A stretch of DNA of 64,000 nt from an uncultured Methanobrevibacter sp. (GCA_900318035.1 ONJC01000009.1:1-64000); one strand, 5' to 3'; numbered from the stretch's first letter, positions 38,282 through 47,763 are shown. Numbers and translations: made by a program. Notes: generated by a model from the letters alone, not told the origin.

Positions 38282-40543
38282 TTGAAATCTAAATGTCCAA
38301 AATGTAAAGGTATAGGCTCTGTTGTTGTGGACTACAAGGAATGTGATGCCTGTGGAGGAACAGGTTATGAAGATGATTTATTTGATGTAGGTAGTCATTT
38401 TAAAGGAGTCAACAGCAAAGCAAAAGCTAAATTTGATTTAGGTTCTGATCAGGATATTCCATGTGAGATATGTAATGGAAAAGGACAGGTTGAAGTATTT
38501 GAGGAATGTCCTAACTGTAATGGGACCGGTGAAATAAATGTGTGCAGGGATTGTGGTAAAGTACTTCCTGGCGAACTTGATTTATGTGATGAATGTAAAG
38601 ATAAAAGAAAGGTTGAAAAAATGAAACATGATGAATTTGAAGCTCGTCAAAGGGCTGCTCGTGTTGTATATGTTTTAGATTCTTTATGTCAAATGAGAGA
38701 TATTGACAAAGATAAATTGTATAAAGGTAAAATTACAAGAATTGAAAGATATGGTGCTTTTGTTTCCTTAAATAACAATGTTTGGGGACTTATGAGAGGA
38801 GATGTCTCCGACTACAAAGTTGGTGATGACATTGTTGTATTCATTACTGCCATTAAGTCCAGGGAAGGGAAAATTGATTTTGCACCTGCTTTTGTAGAAG
38901 AATACAAACTCAAGAGATTGACCAAATCCATTTCAAGAACATTAATAAGCAAACTTGAAGAGAAAAAGGGTAAAATTGTTAGGATTGCAGGTGAGGTCCA
39001 GCAAATCCAGCAAACTTCAGGTCCGACAATTTTCATCATCAACGATGAAAGCGGAACAACTGAAATAGCTGCATTCGATAAGGCTGGAGAGAGATCATAT
39101 CCTGAAATTGAACTTGGTGATGCAGTTCAGGTCATTGGTGAGGTAAACGAACATGGCGGAAAAACTCAAATTGAGTCATCTTCCATGACAAAACTTGGTG
39201 AGGAAAACACCCGCAAGCTACATAAATTAATTGACGATGCATTAAACAAGAGAGCTGAACCACAACATGTCGATTTCTTAGTCAAAAGTGATGTTTTAAA
39301 CAGACTCAAACCGAAGATGAGGGAAGCTGCCCAAAGAATTAGAAGGGCAATCCTTGATGGAAGAACAATCTTGCTTAGACACCACAATGATGCCGATGGT
39401 ATCTGTTCAGGTGTGGCAATGGAAAAAGCCATTGTTCCTTTAATTGAAAAGGAAAATCCAAGCAATGACGCTCAATATTATTATTTCAAACGTTCTCCAA
39501 GTAAGGCCCCATTTTATGAACTTGAAGATGTAGTTAAAGATTTATCTTTCGCATTGGAAGATCAGGAAAGGCACGGCCAAAAGTTACCGTTAATTGTTCT
39601 TTTGGATAACGGTTCCACTGAAGAGGACATTGTAGCACTGATGCAGGCAAAAATTTATGATATCGAAGTTGTAGTAATAGACCATCACTCTCCTGGTGAC
39701 CTGTTAACAAAGGATGAAAGAGACGGCGAGATTTTTGGAGCAACAGTTGCAGTTGATGAATATGTTGACTGTCATGTAAACCCATACCTTGTTGGCGGAG
39801 ATTCCCAATTGACTGCAGGGGCTTTGGCAACTGAAGTGGCACACATCATAAATCCGAATGTAAAAGAATTAATTAAACATTTGCCGGCGGTTGCAGCATT
39901 AGGCGACCGTGCGGAAAACGGTGAAGTTTATCAATACCTGGAATTGGCCAGCCAAAAAGGTTTTACAAAAGAACATCTTGCAAAAATAGCTGAATGTGTT
40001 GACTTTGAGGCATATTTCTTGAGATTTATGAATGGTAGAGGAATCATGGATACAATTTTGGCTGTGGATAATCTTGATAAGCATGAAAAAATGATTGATG
40101 CATTATATAATGAATATCAAAAGAGAATTGATATTCAGCTTAAAGCGGCTCTTCCAAATATCAAAAGGACACAGCTTTCAAACGGCATTTACTTAAATCT
40201 GATTGATGTTGAAAAATATGCGCATAAATTCACATTCCCAGCTCCTGGAAAAACATGCGGTTTTGTCCATGATCATGTCATAAAAGAATTGGGAGAAGAC
40301 AAGCCTATTGTAACTTTAGGGCATGGGCCTGATTTTGGAGTATTTAGGGCAACTGATGCCGTTAATGAAGAGTATGGTTTTAATGTTAATGATATTGTAG
40401 CCACAATGATAAACAGAGTTCCATCAGCAGGTATTGACGGTGGAGGCCATGAATGCGCAGGTTCCATTAAATATATCGAAGGGCTTGGCGAAGAAGTGTT
40501 ATATAAAGTAGTTGAAGAAATTCAATCCTTGTCAAAAAAATAG
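38282..40543 (+). CDS. RecJ-like DHH phosphoesterase with DnaJ-type zinc finger, S1 and OB domains
   Basis: 753 residues, TTG start at 38282. Domains in order: DnaJ-type zinc finger (about 1-110, CxxCxG repeats such as CPKCKGIG and CDACGGTG), S1 RNA-binding domain (about 143-200), OB-fold (about 230-310), then the DHH core from about 365 with HHNDADGICSG, DNGSTEED and VIDHHSPGD, and a DHHA1-like C-terminus with GGGHECAGS. This matches archaeal RecJ-like exonucleases, thought to act at replication forks or in RNA/DNA turnover. Catalytic aspartates and histidines are present. Confidence 0.88.
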   Translation: MKSKCPKCKGIGSVVVDYKECDACGGTGYEDDLFDVGSHFKGVNSKAKAKFDLGSDQDIPCEICNGKGQVEVFEECPNCNGTGEINVCRDCGKVLPGELDLCDECKDKRKVEKMKHDEFEARQRAARVVYVLDSLCQMRDIDKDKLYKGKITRIERYGAFVSLNNNVWGLMRGDVSDYKVGDDIVVFITAIKSREGKIDFAPAFVEEYKLKRLTKSISRTLISKLEEKKGKIVRIAGEVQQIQQTSGPTIFIINDESGTTEIAAFDKAGERSYPEIELGDAVQVIGEVNEHGGKTQIESSSMTKLGEENTRKLHKLIDDALNKRAEPQHVDFLVKSDVLNRLKPKMREAAQRIRRAILDGRTILLRHHNDADGICSGVAMEKAIVPLIEKENPSNDAQYYYFKRSPSKAPFYELEDVVKDLSFALEDQERHGQKLPLIVLLDNGSTEEDIVALMQAKIYDIEVVVIDHHSPGDLLTKDERDGEIFGATVAVDEYVDCHVNPYLVGGDSQLTAGALATEVAHIINPNVKELIKHLPAVAALGDRAENGEVYQYLELASQKGFTKEHLAKIAECVDFEAYFLRFMNGRGIMDTILAVDNLDKHEKMIDALYNEYQKRIDIQLKAALPNIKRTQLSNGIYLNLIDVEKYAHKFTFPAPGKTCGFVHDHVIKELGEDKPIVTLGHGPDFGVFRATDAVNEEYGFNVNDIVATMINRVPSAGIDGGGHECAGSIKYIEGLGEEVLYKVVEEIQSLSKK

Positions 40544-40546
40544 TTC

Positions 40547-41443
40547 ATGGTAAAAATGATTGTGGGGAATTATTGTAGAAATTGCGGCCATAGGATTCTT
40601 CCGAATGAATCTGAATGTAAGGTCTGCGGCTGTAAGACCGGATATAGTCCGTCTTCTCAAAATTATATTTTTGAAGTTCCTATTCATAATATCGGATTCT
40701 TCAATTTCTCCATTGATTTTTCTCCATATATAGAAAGCAATCGTGATGATTTAGAATATGAAATCTGTTCCTGCGGTTATGTGAATCGTATAGATAATGA
40801 ATATTGTTATATGTGCGGTAAAAAGAGGTCTCTTACCAAATTGGAACGGATTTTTAAAAAAAATTCCAAACCTGTTTTTTCCATTGATAAGGTGCAGTGT
40901 GAGTGTGGAGCCGTAAATTCCAGAGAAAACGTATTCTGTGAAATGTGTGGAAAACAATTAAAAGAGGATACTCATTATATAAATGACAATTACAGCAACT
41001 TCAACAGGGAGTTTGAAGATTCAATTTTTTGTTTTTGTGGTGAAGAAAATGATAAATTTTCACTATTTTGCAGAAATTGTGGTCTTCCCTTAGTTAATTA
41101 TGGAAAAACTAATGATATTTTTATTTTATGCACCTGCTCCACAATTAATGAAAGCACTTCCGATTTTTGTATTGAATGTGGAGCAAATCTTAATTATGAA
41201 AATTCTGTTGTTCTTTGTGTCTGTGGCGAGAAAAATCCAAAGGGCATTAAATTTTGCAGAAATTGTGAAAGACCTTTAAACCCTCAAAAAACTTTAAAAA
41301 CTAGGATAATTTGTTCATGTGGAGAAATTTTAGATTGGGATAGTGATTACTGCCATAATTGTGGTAAAAATGTAAAAAGTGCTTTACTTCGTAAAAATTC
41401 AATTAATTCTACAGTGAAATCTATTAAAAACATGTTCAGGTAA
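40547..41443 (+). CDS. Protein made of seven zinc ribbons
   Basis: 298 residues with seven Cys4 modules of the form CxCG-x(9-13)-CxxCG: CRNCG/CKVCG, then CSCGYVN/CYMCG, CECGAVN/CEMCG, CFCGEEN/CRNCG, CTCSTIN/CIECG, CVCGEKN/CRNC and CSCGEIL/CHNCG. Spacers between them vary, the longest after the first and second. There is no membrane helix or enzyme domain. Such tandem ribbons usually bind nucleic acid or proteins. It begins three bases after the RecJ-like gene and ends eight bases before the metallopeptidase gene, so the three form one unit. Confidence 0.8.
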   Translation: MVKMIVGNYCRNCGHRILPNESECKVCGCKTGYSPSSQNYIFEVPIHNIGFFNFSIDFSPYIESNRDDLEYEICSCGYVNRIDNEYCYMCGKKRSLTKLERIFKKNSKPVFSIDKVQCECGAVNSRENVFCEMCGKQLKEDTHYINDNYSNFNREFEDSIFCFCGEENDKFSLFCRNCGLPLVNYGKTNDIFILCTCSTINESTSDFCIECGANLNYENSVVLCVCGEKNPKGIKFCRNCERPLNPQKTLKTRIICSCGEILDWDSDYCHNCGKNVKSALLRKNSINSTVKSIKNMFR

Positions 41444-41451
41444 GTGATATT

Positions 41452-42429
41452 TTGAAAAATTGTGATATTTGCGGAACATTGAACTTCCGGGAAAATAACT
41501 ATTGCACACATTGCGGCAATATGTTAATAACTGAGCATTTCTGTCCTTACTGTGGACAGGTAAATCTGGATTATGATACTCACTGTGTAAAATGCGGTAA
41601 GCAAATCAATCCAATAACTATTGATGATTTTGATACATTATTCAGCGAATTCAATGATGAATTATTGGCAAATGCACAAATCAGTGACGAAAAATATAAT
41701 CGTATGCTGTCAAACATATTTGCACGGGCAGATTTTTACGAAATTTACGGGGACACAATTAAAAATAAAATTTTGAATTTCGCGTCCATATTCACTGAAT
41801 GCAAAACTAAATCAAGGGGTTATGAGAGAGGGTTCATATTTTTTGGAAATGCTATTCATTATGATGACCGTTTAAGTGATTCTCTTCAGATTTCTACATT
41901 AATTCATGAATTGGGTCATTATTTTTTGTTTGAGATAATTGAAAACATATTGTGTGACATATTTAAGGTAAAAACATCCACTACTCTGGAAAGTTTTGTC
42001 TGGTATTTTTTAACGCTTCCCGAATTCAGAATCATGAATGAATACTGCGCCCATACTGTTGAAGGAAGATTTATTCCATACGGATATCAGAATTACGGTT
42101 CATTCAATCTATTGGTTGAACAGTTAGGGATTAATGGGGAAGCATTGGATGGCATGGTTATTTTCGGCAATACGTTTGCAGATGAAATAATTCATTATCT
42201 TGAAAAATATATTGATGAAGGTCTCAGAGAAGAGATAAAAATCCAGTATATGAAGGATGCAATCGAACCAACATATAAATCAATACTGACAGAAACAGAA
42301 GACTGCCTACCACAAAATTTAAAAAATATGACTTTAATAAAAGTGTTACATGATATTTTTAGAGAAGCATCGGAAGAGAATATAATAGAAGAATTAGAAG
42401 AGATAAAAAAAGGAATCGAATCAAATTAA
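41452..42429 (+). CDS. Zinc-ribbon protein with HExxH metallopeptidase-like domain
   Basis: 325 residues, TTG start at 41452. Two zinc ribbons occupy the first 50 residues (CDICG/CTHCG and CPYCG/CVKCG). The rest contains STLIHELGHYFLFE, an HExxH motif at 152-156, with an acidic candidate third ligand about 40-50 residues later (NEYCAHTVEGRF, E197 or E204). This suggests a gluzincin-like zinc protease, but no family was recognised. There is no signal peptide, so it should act in the cytoplasm. It follows the seven-ribbon gene and its end overlaps the 42426 gene by four bases. Confidence 0.7.
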   Translation: MKNCDICGTLNFRENNYCTHCGNMLITEHFCPYCGQVNLDYDTHCVKCGKQINPITIDDFDTLFSEFNDELLANAQISDEKYNRMLSNIFARADFYEIYGDTIKNKILNFASIFTECKTKSRGYERGFIFFGNAIHYDDRLSDSLQISTLIHELGHYFLFEIIENILCDIFKVKTSTTLESFVWYFLTLPEFRIMNEYCAHTVEGRFIPYGYQNYGSFNLLVEQLGINGEALDGMVIFGNTFADEIIHYLEKYIDEGLREEIKIQYMKDAIEPTYKSILTETEDCLPQNLKNMTLIKVLHDIFREASEENIIEELEEIKKGIESN

Positions 42430-42728
42430 TCTTTTTTTTGTTTTTTTTCTTTTGATTCTATAGTTTCAAGAACTCCTTTTCCAGTATCAGTTAATCTATA
42501 TAATCTTCCTTTACGAGCTTCCTCATTTATACATTCAACAATATCTTTACTTTTTAATTCACTTAGAACTTTTGAAATATGATTAGTTCTAATTCCACTG
42601 TCTTTTGCAATATGAGTTGGTATTTTAACTTCATTTCCAATTGATTTTAAAGTTTTTTCTCTATATTTGGAAATTTGAACATATGAAGTTAATTTCAAAA
42701 GCTCATCGTATTCCTTTGACATAATCAT
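42426..42728 (-). CDS. Winged-helix transcriptional regulator
   Basis: A 100-residue protein with a winged-helix fold: recognition helix near IPTHIAKDSGIRTNHISKVL and wing near RKGRLYRLTDTGKGVLE. It is of the small archaeal MarR/ArsR-like type without an effector domain. The start may be ATG 42728 or ATG 42722. It is convergent with the metallopeptidase gene and sits just outside the TnpB transposon. Target unknown. Confidence 0.78.
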   Translation of the reverse strand: MIMSKEYDELLKLTSYVQISKYREKTLKSIGNEVKIPTHIAKDSGIRTNHISKVLSELKSKDIVECINEEARKGRLYRLTDTGKGVLETIESKEKKQKKD

Positions 42729-42853
42729 TTATTTATTCTTTATACTATAAAATATTTTATACCATCTTATAATATTAATGTAATTACTTTAATCACTTCT
42801 TTAATCTTGTTTAACTTATTTGAGGGAATTTGTTAATGTTTATATGAGTTGTG

Positions 42854-42923
42854 TTGAACTACCTCGACTTTTGGAGAAGTCGAAGATTCTTACTTCACGG
42901 GCTGATACTCTCCCACGAGAGTA
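42854..42923 (-). ncRNA. Predicted omega (reRNA) scaffold at the tnpB 3' end
   Basis: On the minus strand the tnpB 3' end and the right end form two hairpins: CTCTC/GAGAG (42923-42910, inside the coding region) and CGACTT/AAGTCG (about 42882-42864), ending at TTCAA. In known TnpB systems this region is the guide-RNA scaffold and the guide is the adjoining flank, here CACAACTCATATAAACATTA (42853-42834). Full 5' extent is unknown. Confidence 0.6.
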
Positions 42924-44088
42924 GAATTACCGTGCTATCCCCCCTGCTCCAGAGGTTCATTGTTTCCTCGATTAAATTAGTCAATCCACGTTCTAGAATG
43001 TTTTTACCTGCGTTTATATCTCTATCATGTATTTTATGACATTGTGGGCATTCCCATTCTGTTTCATATTTTAGGTCTTTGTTGTAGTATCCACAATTGC
43101 TGCATATTTTGCTTGAAGGATACCATCTGCTGACTTGTCTAAATGTTTTTCCATATATTTCAGCCTTGTATTTAATCATTTCAACAAATTTTTTCCATCC
43201 TATTCTTTGTAATTTTGGACTGTATTTTGGGTTTTTGAACATTCCTTTTATGTTTAGGTCTTCGAGTATGATTATGTCGTATTTTTTCACGATTTGTGTG
43301 GTTGTTTTGTGGTAGTAGTCGTTTATTTTGTTCTTTTTTTGGTCTATCCATTTCCAGTAGGTTTTTAGTGTTTTTTTGTAGCGGTTGCTGTTGTGTTTTT
43401 GTCGGGATAGTCTTTTTTGGTATTTTTTGATCATGTTTTCCTCGTAAGTTACGTCTAAATTGGCTATTTTTAGTCCGTTGTCGAGTGTTGCTAGTGTTCT
43501 TATACCTAAATCGATTCCCACGGCTTCGTTTGTTTTAGGAAATTTTGGTATTTCGGTTTCGATGTTAAATACGTCGTAATATTTTCCATTTTCTATTTTA
43601 ATTGTTACATTATTGATTTTGATATTTTTTAGTTTTTCATGATATTTTTTACTTGTCCTGTAATGTATTTCTCCTATTTTTGGTAGAATAATTGTGTGGG
43701 GTTTGATTTTTATATTGCGATTGTTTTGTATTCTGAATGATTTTTTATCATGTTTTTTGGATTTAAATCTTGGATAACAACTTTCCCCATTGAAAAACTT
43801 ATTATAAGCATGTATAAGATCTCTATAAACTTGTTGTAGGCTGGATGATTCGCTTAAGTATAAAAAAGCATGTTCTTTTTTGAGCATATTTAACATGGCG
43901 TTAAAAGTGGTCATGTTGCACTTCAGCTTAGTGTAACCATGGAGTTTGAATAATTTATAGGTGTTTTGATAGTCCTCTAAGAGCTTATTCCATGTAAATC
44001 TGGAATTACCTATATTCTGATTAATTTTAATCATCATATCCTCATCCGGATACAACCTAACCTTCAAACCCTGATTAACACATTTCAT
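42895..44088 (-). CDS. tnpB: TnpB RNA-guided nuclease (IS605 family)
   Basis: 397 residues, full length. The RuvC residues are all present: D193 in GIDLGIRTL, E276 in ILEDLNIKG and D357 in DRDINAGKN. The zinc finger has C329, C332, C347 and C350. The N-terminal OrfB helix-turn-helix and wedge region (residues 1-180) is complete. TnpB proteins cut DNA next to a short target motif using an RNA made from the transposon end, and help the element persist. No Cas genes or arrays are in the window. Intact motifs suggest an active nuclease. Confidence 0.93.
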   Translation of the reverse strand: MKCVNQGLKVRLYPDEDMMIKINQNIGNSRFTWNKLLEDYQNTYKLFKLHGYTKLKCNMTTFNAMLNMLKKEHAFLYLSESSSLQQVYRDLIHAYNKFFNGESCYPRFKSKKHDKKSFRIQNNRNIKIKPHTIILPKIGEIHYRTSKKYHEKLKNIKINNVTIKIENGKYYDVFNIETEIPKFPKTNEAVGIDLGIRTLATLDNGLKIANLDVTYEENMIKKYQKRLSRQKHNSNRYKKTLKTYWKWIDQKKNKINDYYHKTTTQIVKKYDIIILEDLNIKGMFKNPKYSPKLQRIGWKKFVEMIKYKAEIYGKTFRQVSRWYPSSKICSNCGYYNKDLKYETEWECPQCHKIHDRDINAGKNILERGLTNLIEETMNLWSRGDSTVILLSWESISP

Positions 44089-44163
44089 AAAACACTTAAA
44101 ACTCCATTATAGACAATTTTAATATCATATAAAATAATTTAAATAACCAATAATATATAAAGA

Positions 44164-44254
44164 AATAGTGAGAGCATTTGAAGACTAATAATCTTCAGAT
44201 GCCTTTTTGTGAAATTTTCCCCGACCTTAAGAGGTTGGGGTATTCTTCACTATT
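44164..44254 (+). other. Three-stem secondary structure at the element left end
   Basis: AATAGTGA (44164-44171) pairs with TCACTATT (44247-44254) and encloses two hairpins: GCATTTGAAGA/TCTTCAGATGC (44174-44202) and CCCCGACCT/AGGTTGGGG (44219-44240, loop TAAG). As single-stranded DNA this fits a transposon left end. A TATA-like AATATATAAAG at about 44153 means transcription into an RNA upstream of the 44292 gene is also possible. Confidence 0.55.
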
Positions 44255-44291
44255 AAGATAAAAATATAGTATATAACTATATGTGGTTTAA

Positions 44292-44903
44292 ATGAAATGT
44301 GAAAATTGTGGTTTTGAAAATAAGGATACAGCAAAATTCTGCACAAAGTGCGGTGCTGTTCTAGAAACTCCCAAAAAGCCTGATGATGGTACAAAAAGTA
44401 ATAGTAATACCAAATATATTATTATTGCTTTAGCTATTGTTATTGTGGTTCTTGTTGGTTGTGTAGGGTATTTTGCAGGTACCATGAATCTTGGTGATGG
44501 TTCTGCACAGGATAATTCTGCCCAGTCAACTTCATCTTCCCAAGACTCTTCAAATAGCGCTTCTGAATCTCAGTCTAGTTCTTCTGAGTCAACATCAAGT
44601 GGCGGATCCAAATCATGGGAGTCTATTGGTAGTTACTCAGGTTCAGGTTCAGGTTCACAGACGGTTAAGGTTCCTGCGGGTCAGATAATGGTAAAACTTT
44701 CAGCATATCCTATTAAGAATTATGCTACAAACCATTTATATGTTTCAGGTCCTGGAGGATCAGGTGGTGTAGATTGGGGTTCATATAGTGATGTAGAAAC
44801 AAGATCTGACTCATTCTCATTTACTTCATCATCATCTGGAACCTATACAATTGATTATTATGAAACTGTAAGCTGGGAAGTTGAATTCTATCGTTATCAA
44901 TAA
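44292..44903 (+). CDS. Zinc-ribbon, membrane-anchored protein with Ser-rich linker
   Basis: 203 residues. An N-terminal zinc ribbon (CENCGFENKDTAKFCTKCG) faces the cytoplasm, followed by a membrane helix (about 42-63), a Ser/Gln/Asn-rich linker (about 70-115) and a beta-rich outer domain of about 80 residues (GSGSQTVKVPAGQIMVKLSA onward). This arrangement is common in methanogen zinc-ribbon surface proteins of unknown function. It is followed by a strong terminator and stands alone. Confidence 0.78.
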   Translation: MKCENCGFENKDTAKFCTKCGAVLETPKKPDDGTKSNSNTKYIIIALAIVIVVLVGCVGYFAGTMNLGDGSAQDNSAQSTSSSQDSSNSASESQSSSSESTSSGGSKSWESIGSYSGSGSGSQTVKVPAGQIMVKLSAYPIKNYATNHLYVSGPGGSGGVDWGSYSDVETRSDSFSFTSSSSGTYTIDYYETVSWEVEFYRYQ

Positions 44904-44931
44904 GTGATTTTTTCAAATCACTTTTTTTTTA
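44902..44931 (+). terminator. Intrinsic-type terminator
   Basis: AAGTGATTT (44902-44910) pairs with AAATCACTT (44915-44923), loop TTTC, followed by a run of T. It includes the stop codon of the preceding gene. Confidence 0.8.
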
Positions 44932-44976
44932 ATTTTTAATAAATTATTAATATAAATAAACAATAAATTTACAACT

Positions 44977-45687
44977 ATGTTTTTTGATTTAAATATTGTT
45001 GGAAGTAGCTTAAAAAATAATTTAAATTTGGCTATGGAAGCTTCCAAATACGGATGGGAGCACATTAATTTTTCATATAATCAAAATGATTTTAAAGATG
45101 CCTTAGATATTAAAAGGGAGTTATCTGATAATTTGGATGGCATTATTAATTTTGATTATACTTTAGAGATTAAATCAAATAATGTTAATGAAATTAAAAA
45201 GACTGCCCGTAAGTTTAGGAATAAATCTTCATGTATTTCAGTCATTGGCGGAAATCTGAAAATCAACAGGGCTACAGTTGAAACTATTCAAATTGATGTT
45301 TTATCAAGACCTTATCTGAGAAGATTTGACGGTGGCATCAATCATGTTTTAGCTAAAGAAGCAGTAAAAAACAATGTTGCCGTGGAGCTATGTTTTAAGG
45401 ACGTATTGAGAAGTTATTTGTCCCACAGGTCTAAGGTAATTTCTAATTTTAAGGATATCTATACGTTGTACCGGAAATATGATTTTCCATTAATTTTATC
45501 CAGTCGTGCGGAATCTGTTTTTGACATCAGAACAACTCATGACTTCATTGCATTTTTCAAACAAACCGGCCTGAGCGATTCTGAAATTGACAAATCATTT
45601 TTGACCGCTCAAAATATTCTGGAATTTAATGAAGATAGGGATAAAATGATTTTCTATGGTGTTAGGAGGGTTGATGATGAAGCTTAA
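44977..45687 (+). CDS. rnp3: RNase P protein component 3 (Rpp30)
   Basis: 236 residues with the PHP-like TIM-barrel fold of Rpp30. It has MFFDLNIVGSSLKNNLNLAM, the conserved LSRPYLRRFDGGINHVLA and LSSRAESVFDIRTTHDFIAF. With Rnp2 it forms the subcomplex that activates the catalytic RNA of RNase P in tRNA 5' maturation. Its end overlaps the rnp2 start. It heads the superoperon 44977-50233. Confidence 0.9.
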   Translation: MFFDLNIVGSSLKNNLNLAMEASKYGWEHINFSYNQNDFKDALDIKRELSDNLDGIINFDYTLEIKSNNVNEIKKTARKFRNKSSCISVIGGNLKINRATVETIQIDVLSRPYLRRFDGGINHVLAKEAVKNNVAVELCFKDVLRSYLSHRSKVISNFKDIYTLYRKYDFPLILSSRAESVFDIRTTHDFIAFFKQTGLSDSEIDKSFLTAQNILEFNEDRDKMIFYGVRRVDDEA

Positions 45688-46033
45688 GGTTTTGCCGCCA
45701 ACTCTTAGAAAAAACAATAGGTATTTAACCCTTGAAATAAAATCTGAATCACCAATCGTTAAGGATGATCTGGTTACAATCGTGTGGGACGCATGTGTTC
45801 GTTTCCAGGGAGAATGCAATACTTCTAATTTTAACTTATGGGTCATGAAATTTTATGAAATGGAAAAATCAGAGGATTATTATTCATATAAGTCAATTGT
45901 CCGATGTCAAAGAGGATATGTCGATGACGTCAGGTCTGCACTGGCATTGGCCAACAAATATAATAACTGGCGGATTGCAATTACAACAATAGGTTTGTCA
46001 GGTACTATCAAGGCATCACAAAAATATATTTAA
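45677..46033 (+). CDS. rnp2: RNase P protein component 2 (Pop5)
   Basis: About 118 residues. MKLKVLPPTLRKNNRYL and the RRM-like core with RCQRGYVDDVRSALALA match archaeal Pop5. AGGAGGG at 45664-45670 best fits the ATG at 45677 (ATG 45674 is adjacent; ATG 45656 has no site). It overlaps rnp3 by 11 bases, consistent with making the Rpp30-Pop5 pair in equal amounts. Confidence 0.9.
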   Translation: MKLKVLPPTLRKNNRYLTLEIKSESPIVKDDLVTIVWDACVRFQGECNTSNFNLWVMKFYEMEKSEDYYSYKSIVRCQRGYVDDVRSALALANKYNNWRIAITTIGLSGTIKASQKYI

Positions 46034-46269
46034 TTACTTTTTGTAACTTTAAAATAGAAACATTTATAAATAATTTATATTATAAATATCAATTGGATTT
46101 ATGGAAAAAAGAATAATAAAATATTTTAATAGACTACAATGTAGTGATTAAAATTAAAATTTGCCTTTTCATGGAAGATTTGGTTTTGATTTTGAAATTA
46201 TATTTTTTTACGTAGTTGAATTAAAATTTTTAATATTAATAAAAATATTGTATATGTGAGGTATTTATT

Positions 46270-47034
46270 ATGCAACCTTTACAAAACGCTGGATATGATA
46301 GAGCTATTACTGTATTTAGCCCAGATGGAAGACTTTTTCAAGTAGAATATGCAAGAGAAGCTGTTAAAAGAGGAACTACCTCTATAGGTATTAAAAGTTC
46401 TGAAGGAATTATTTTGGCTGTCGATAAAAGAACTACTTCAAGTTTAGTGGAAGCATCATCTATCGAAAAAATATTCAAGATTGATGAACACATCGGAGCA
46501 GCTACTTCAGGTCTTGTAGCAGATGCAAGAGCTTTGGTTGAAAGAGCCAGAGTCGAAGCGCAAATAAACAAAATTACCTATAGCGAACCTATTCGCGTAA
46601 CTAGTTTGTCTAAAAAATTATGCGACATGTTACAGTTATACACTCAAAATGGTGGAGTAAGGCCATTCGGTTCCGCTTTAATCATTGGTGGTGTATACGA
46701 CGGCAAATGTAAACTTTTCGAAACTGACCCAAGTGGTGCATTGATTGAATATAAGGCAACTGCTATCGGTTCAGGAAGGGCTACTGCAATGGAAATATTT
46801 GAAGAACAATATTGTGATGATTTGACTCTGGAAGAAGCTATTACTTTAGCTTTAACTGCCATTAATGAAGCTACTGATCATGACACCACTTCAAAAAATG
46901 TTGAAATTGCAGTTATCAAAACCGAAGATGAAAAATATGTAAAACTTTCTCCAGATGAAGTACAAAAATACATTGATGAGATACTCGTCGAAGAAGAAGA
47001 GGAAGAAGAAGAGTCTGAAGAAGATGAAGAATAA
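46270..47034 (+). CDS. psmA: Proteasome subunit alpha
   Basis: 254 residues forming the outer rings of the 20S proteasome. The N-terminal gate and H0 helix [21 protein letters not shown] and the core [10 protein letters not shown] are diagnostic of alpha type. The C-terminus is a very acidic run of Glu and Asp after residue 237. The 236-base gap upstream has TATA-like TTTATAAATA near 46062 and may hold its own promoter. The beta subunit is not in this window. Confidence 0.95.
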   Translation: MQPLQNAGYDRAITVFSPDGRLFQVEYAREAVKRGTTSIGIKSSEGIILAVDKRTTSSLVEASSIEKIFKIDEHIGAATSGLVADARALVERARVEAQINKITYSEPIRVTSLSKKLCDMLQLYTQNGGVRPFGSALIIGGVYDGKCKLFETDPSGALIEYKATAIGSGRATAMEIFEEQYCDDLTLEEAITLALTAINEATDHDTTSKNVEIAVIKTEDEKYVKLSPDEVQKYIDEILVEEEEEEEESEEDEE

Positions 47035-47061
47035 TTTTTAATAATGTTAGGGGATGTTTCA

Positions 47062-47763
47062 ATGGTCAATGTTGATGAAGCTATTATTGCTAAATATGAA
47101 TACTGCGGTGAACATTTTGAAATATTGGTTGACCCTGATTTGGCAGCTGATTTTAGAAATCCGGATGGCCCAGATGTTGCCATTGAAGATCTTTTAGCTG
47201 TTGAAGAAATTTTCAAAGATTCCAAAAAAGGGGATAAGGCTTCTGATGAAGCCATGAATAAAATTTTTGAAACCACCGATCCTATTGAAGTTTCAAAAAT
47301 CATACTTGAGAAGGGGACTGTTCAATTAACTGCCGACCAAAAAAGAAAAATGCAAGAGGATAAAAGAAAACTGGTCATTAATAAAATTGCAAAAGAGGCA
47401 GTAAATCCTCAAAACGGACTTCCCCACCCGGTTCAAAGAATTGAAAATGCATGTGATGAGGCAAAGGTTAGATTTGATCCGTTCATATCTGTTGACCAAC
47501 AAGTTCAAACAGCCTTAAAAGCCATTAAACCGCTTATTCCTATTAAATTTGAAAAGGCAAGAGTTGCTGTCAGACTTCCTGGTTCTGCAGCAGGTAGAGC
47601 TTACACTACCATTCATGGCTTTGGCGAGATTGTTAATGAAGAATGGCAACAGGACGGTTCATGGATAGGCATTGTTGAAATGCCTGGAGGTCTTCAAAAT
47701 TCTTTCTCAGCAAAAATGGCTGAAATTTCAGGTGGAGAAGCAGAAACTAGAGTTATTAAATAA
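47062..47763 (+). CDS. SBDS family ribosome assembly factor
   Basis: About 233 residues. SBDS helps release the anti-association factor aIF6 from the large ribosomal subunit. Three domains are seen: the N-terminal FYSH domain ([20 protein letters not shown]), a helical middle domain ([18 protein letters not shown]) and a ferredoxin-like C-terminal domain. GGGGATG precedes the ATG at 47062; an in-frame ATG at 47044 is less likely. It sits between psmA and rrp4 as in many archaea. Confidence 0.92.
   Translation: MVNVDEAIIAKYEYCGEHFEILVDPDLAADFRNPDGPDVAIEDLLAVEEIFKDSKKGDKASDEAMNKIFETTDPIEVSKIILEKGTVQLTADQKRKMQEDKRKLVINKIAKEAVNPQNGLPHPVQRIENACDEAKVRFDPFISVDQQVQTALKAIKPLIPIKFEKARVAVRLPGSAAGRAYTTIHGFGEIVNEEWQQDGSWIGIVEMPGGLQNSFSAKMAEISGGEAETRVIK

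Larger units (their letters stand above)
42854..44257 (-). mobile_element. IS200/IS605-type element carrying tnpB only
   Basis: The right end reads AGTTCAA on the minus strand with TCAA at 42857-42854, the cleavage tetranucleotide known from IS608-type elements, preceded by a CGACTT/AAGTCG hairpin. The left end has a CCCCAACCT/AGGTCGGGG hairpin (44240-44219) near the tip. TTTAT (44262-44258, minus strand) just outside is a plausible target motif, giving a boundary at 44257; this boundary is inference. No Y1 transposase (tnpA) is present, so mobility would depend on one elsewhere. Confidence 0.65.

Noticed and set aside
42854..44257. Possible CRISPR-Cas12-like system because of the RuvC nuclease
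   Set aside because: No repeat array, Cas1 or Cas2 is present; size and ends are those of a TnpB transposon.
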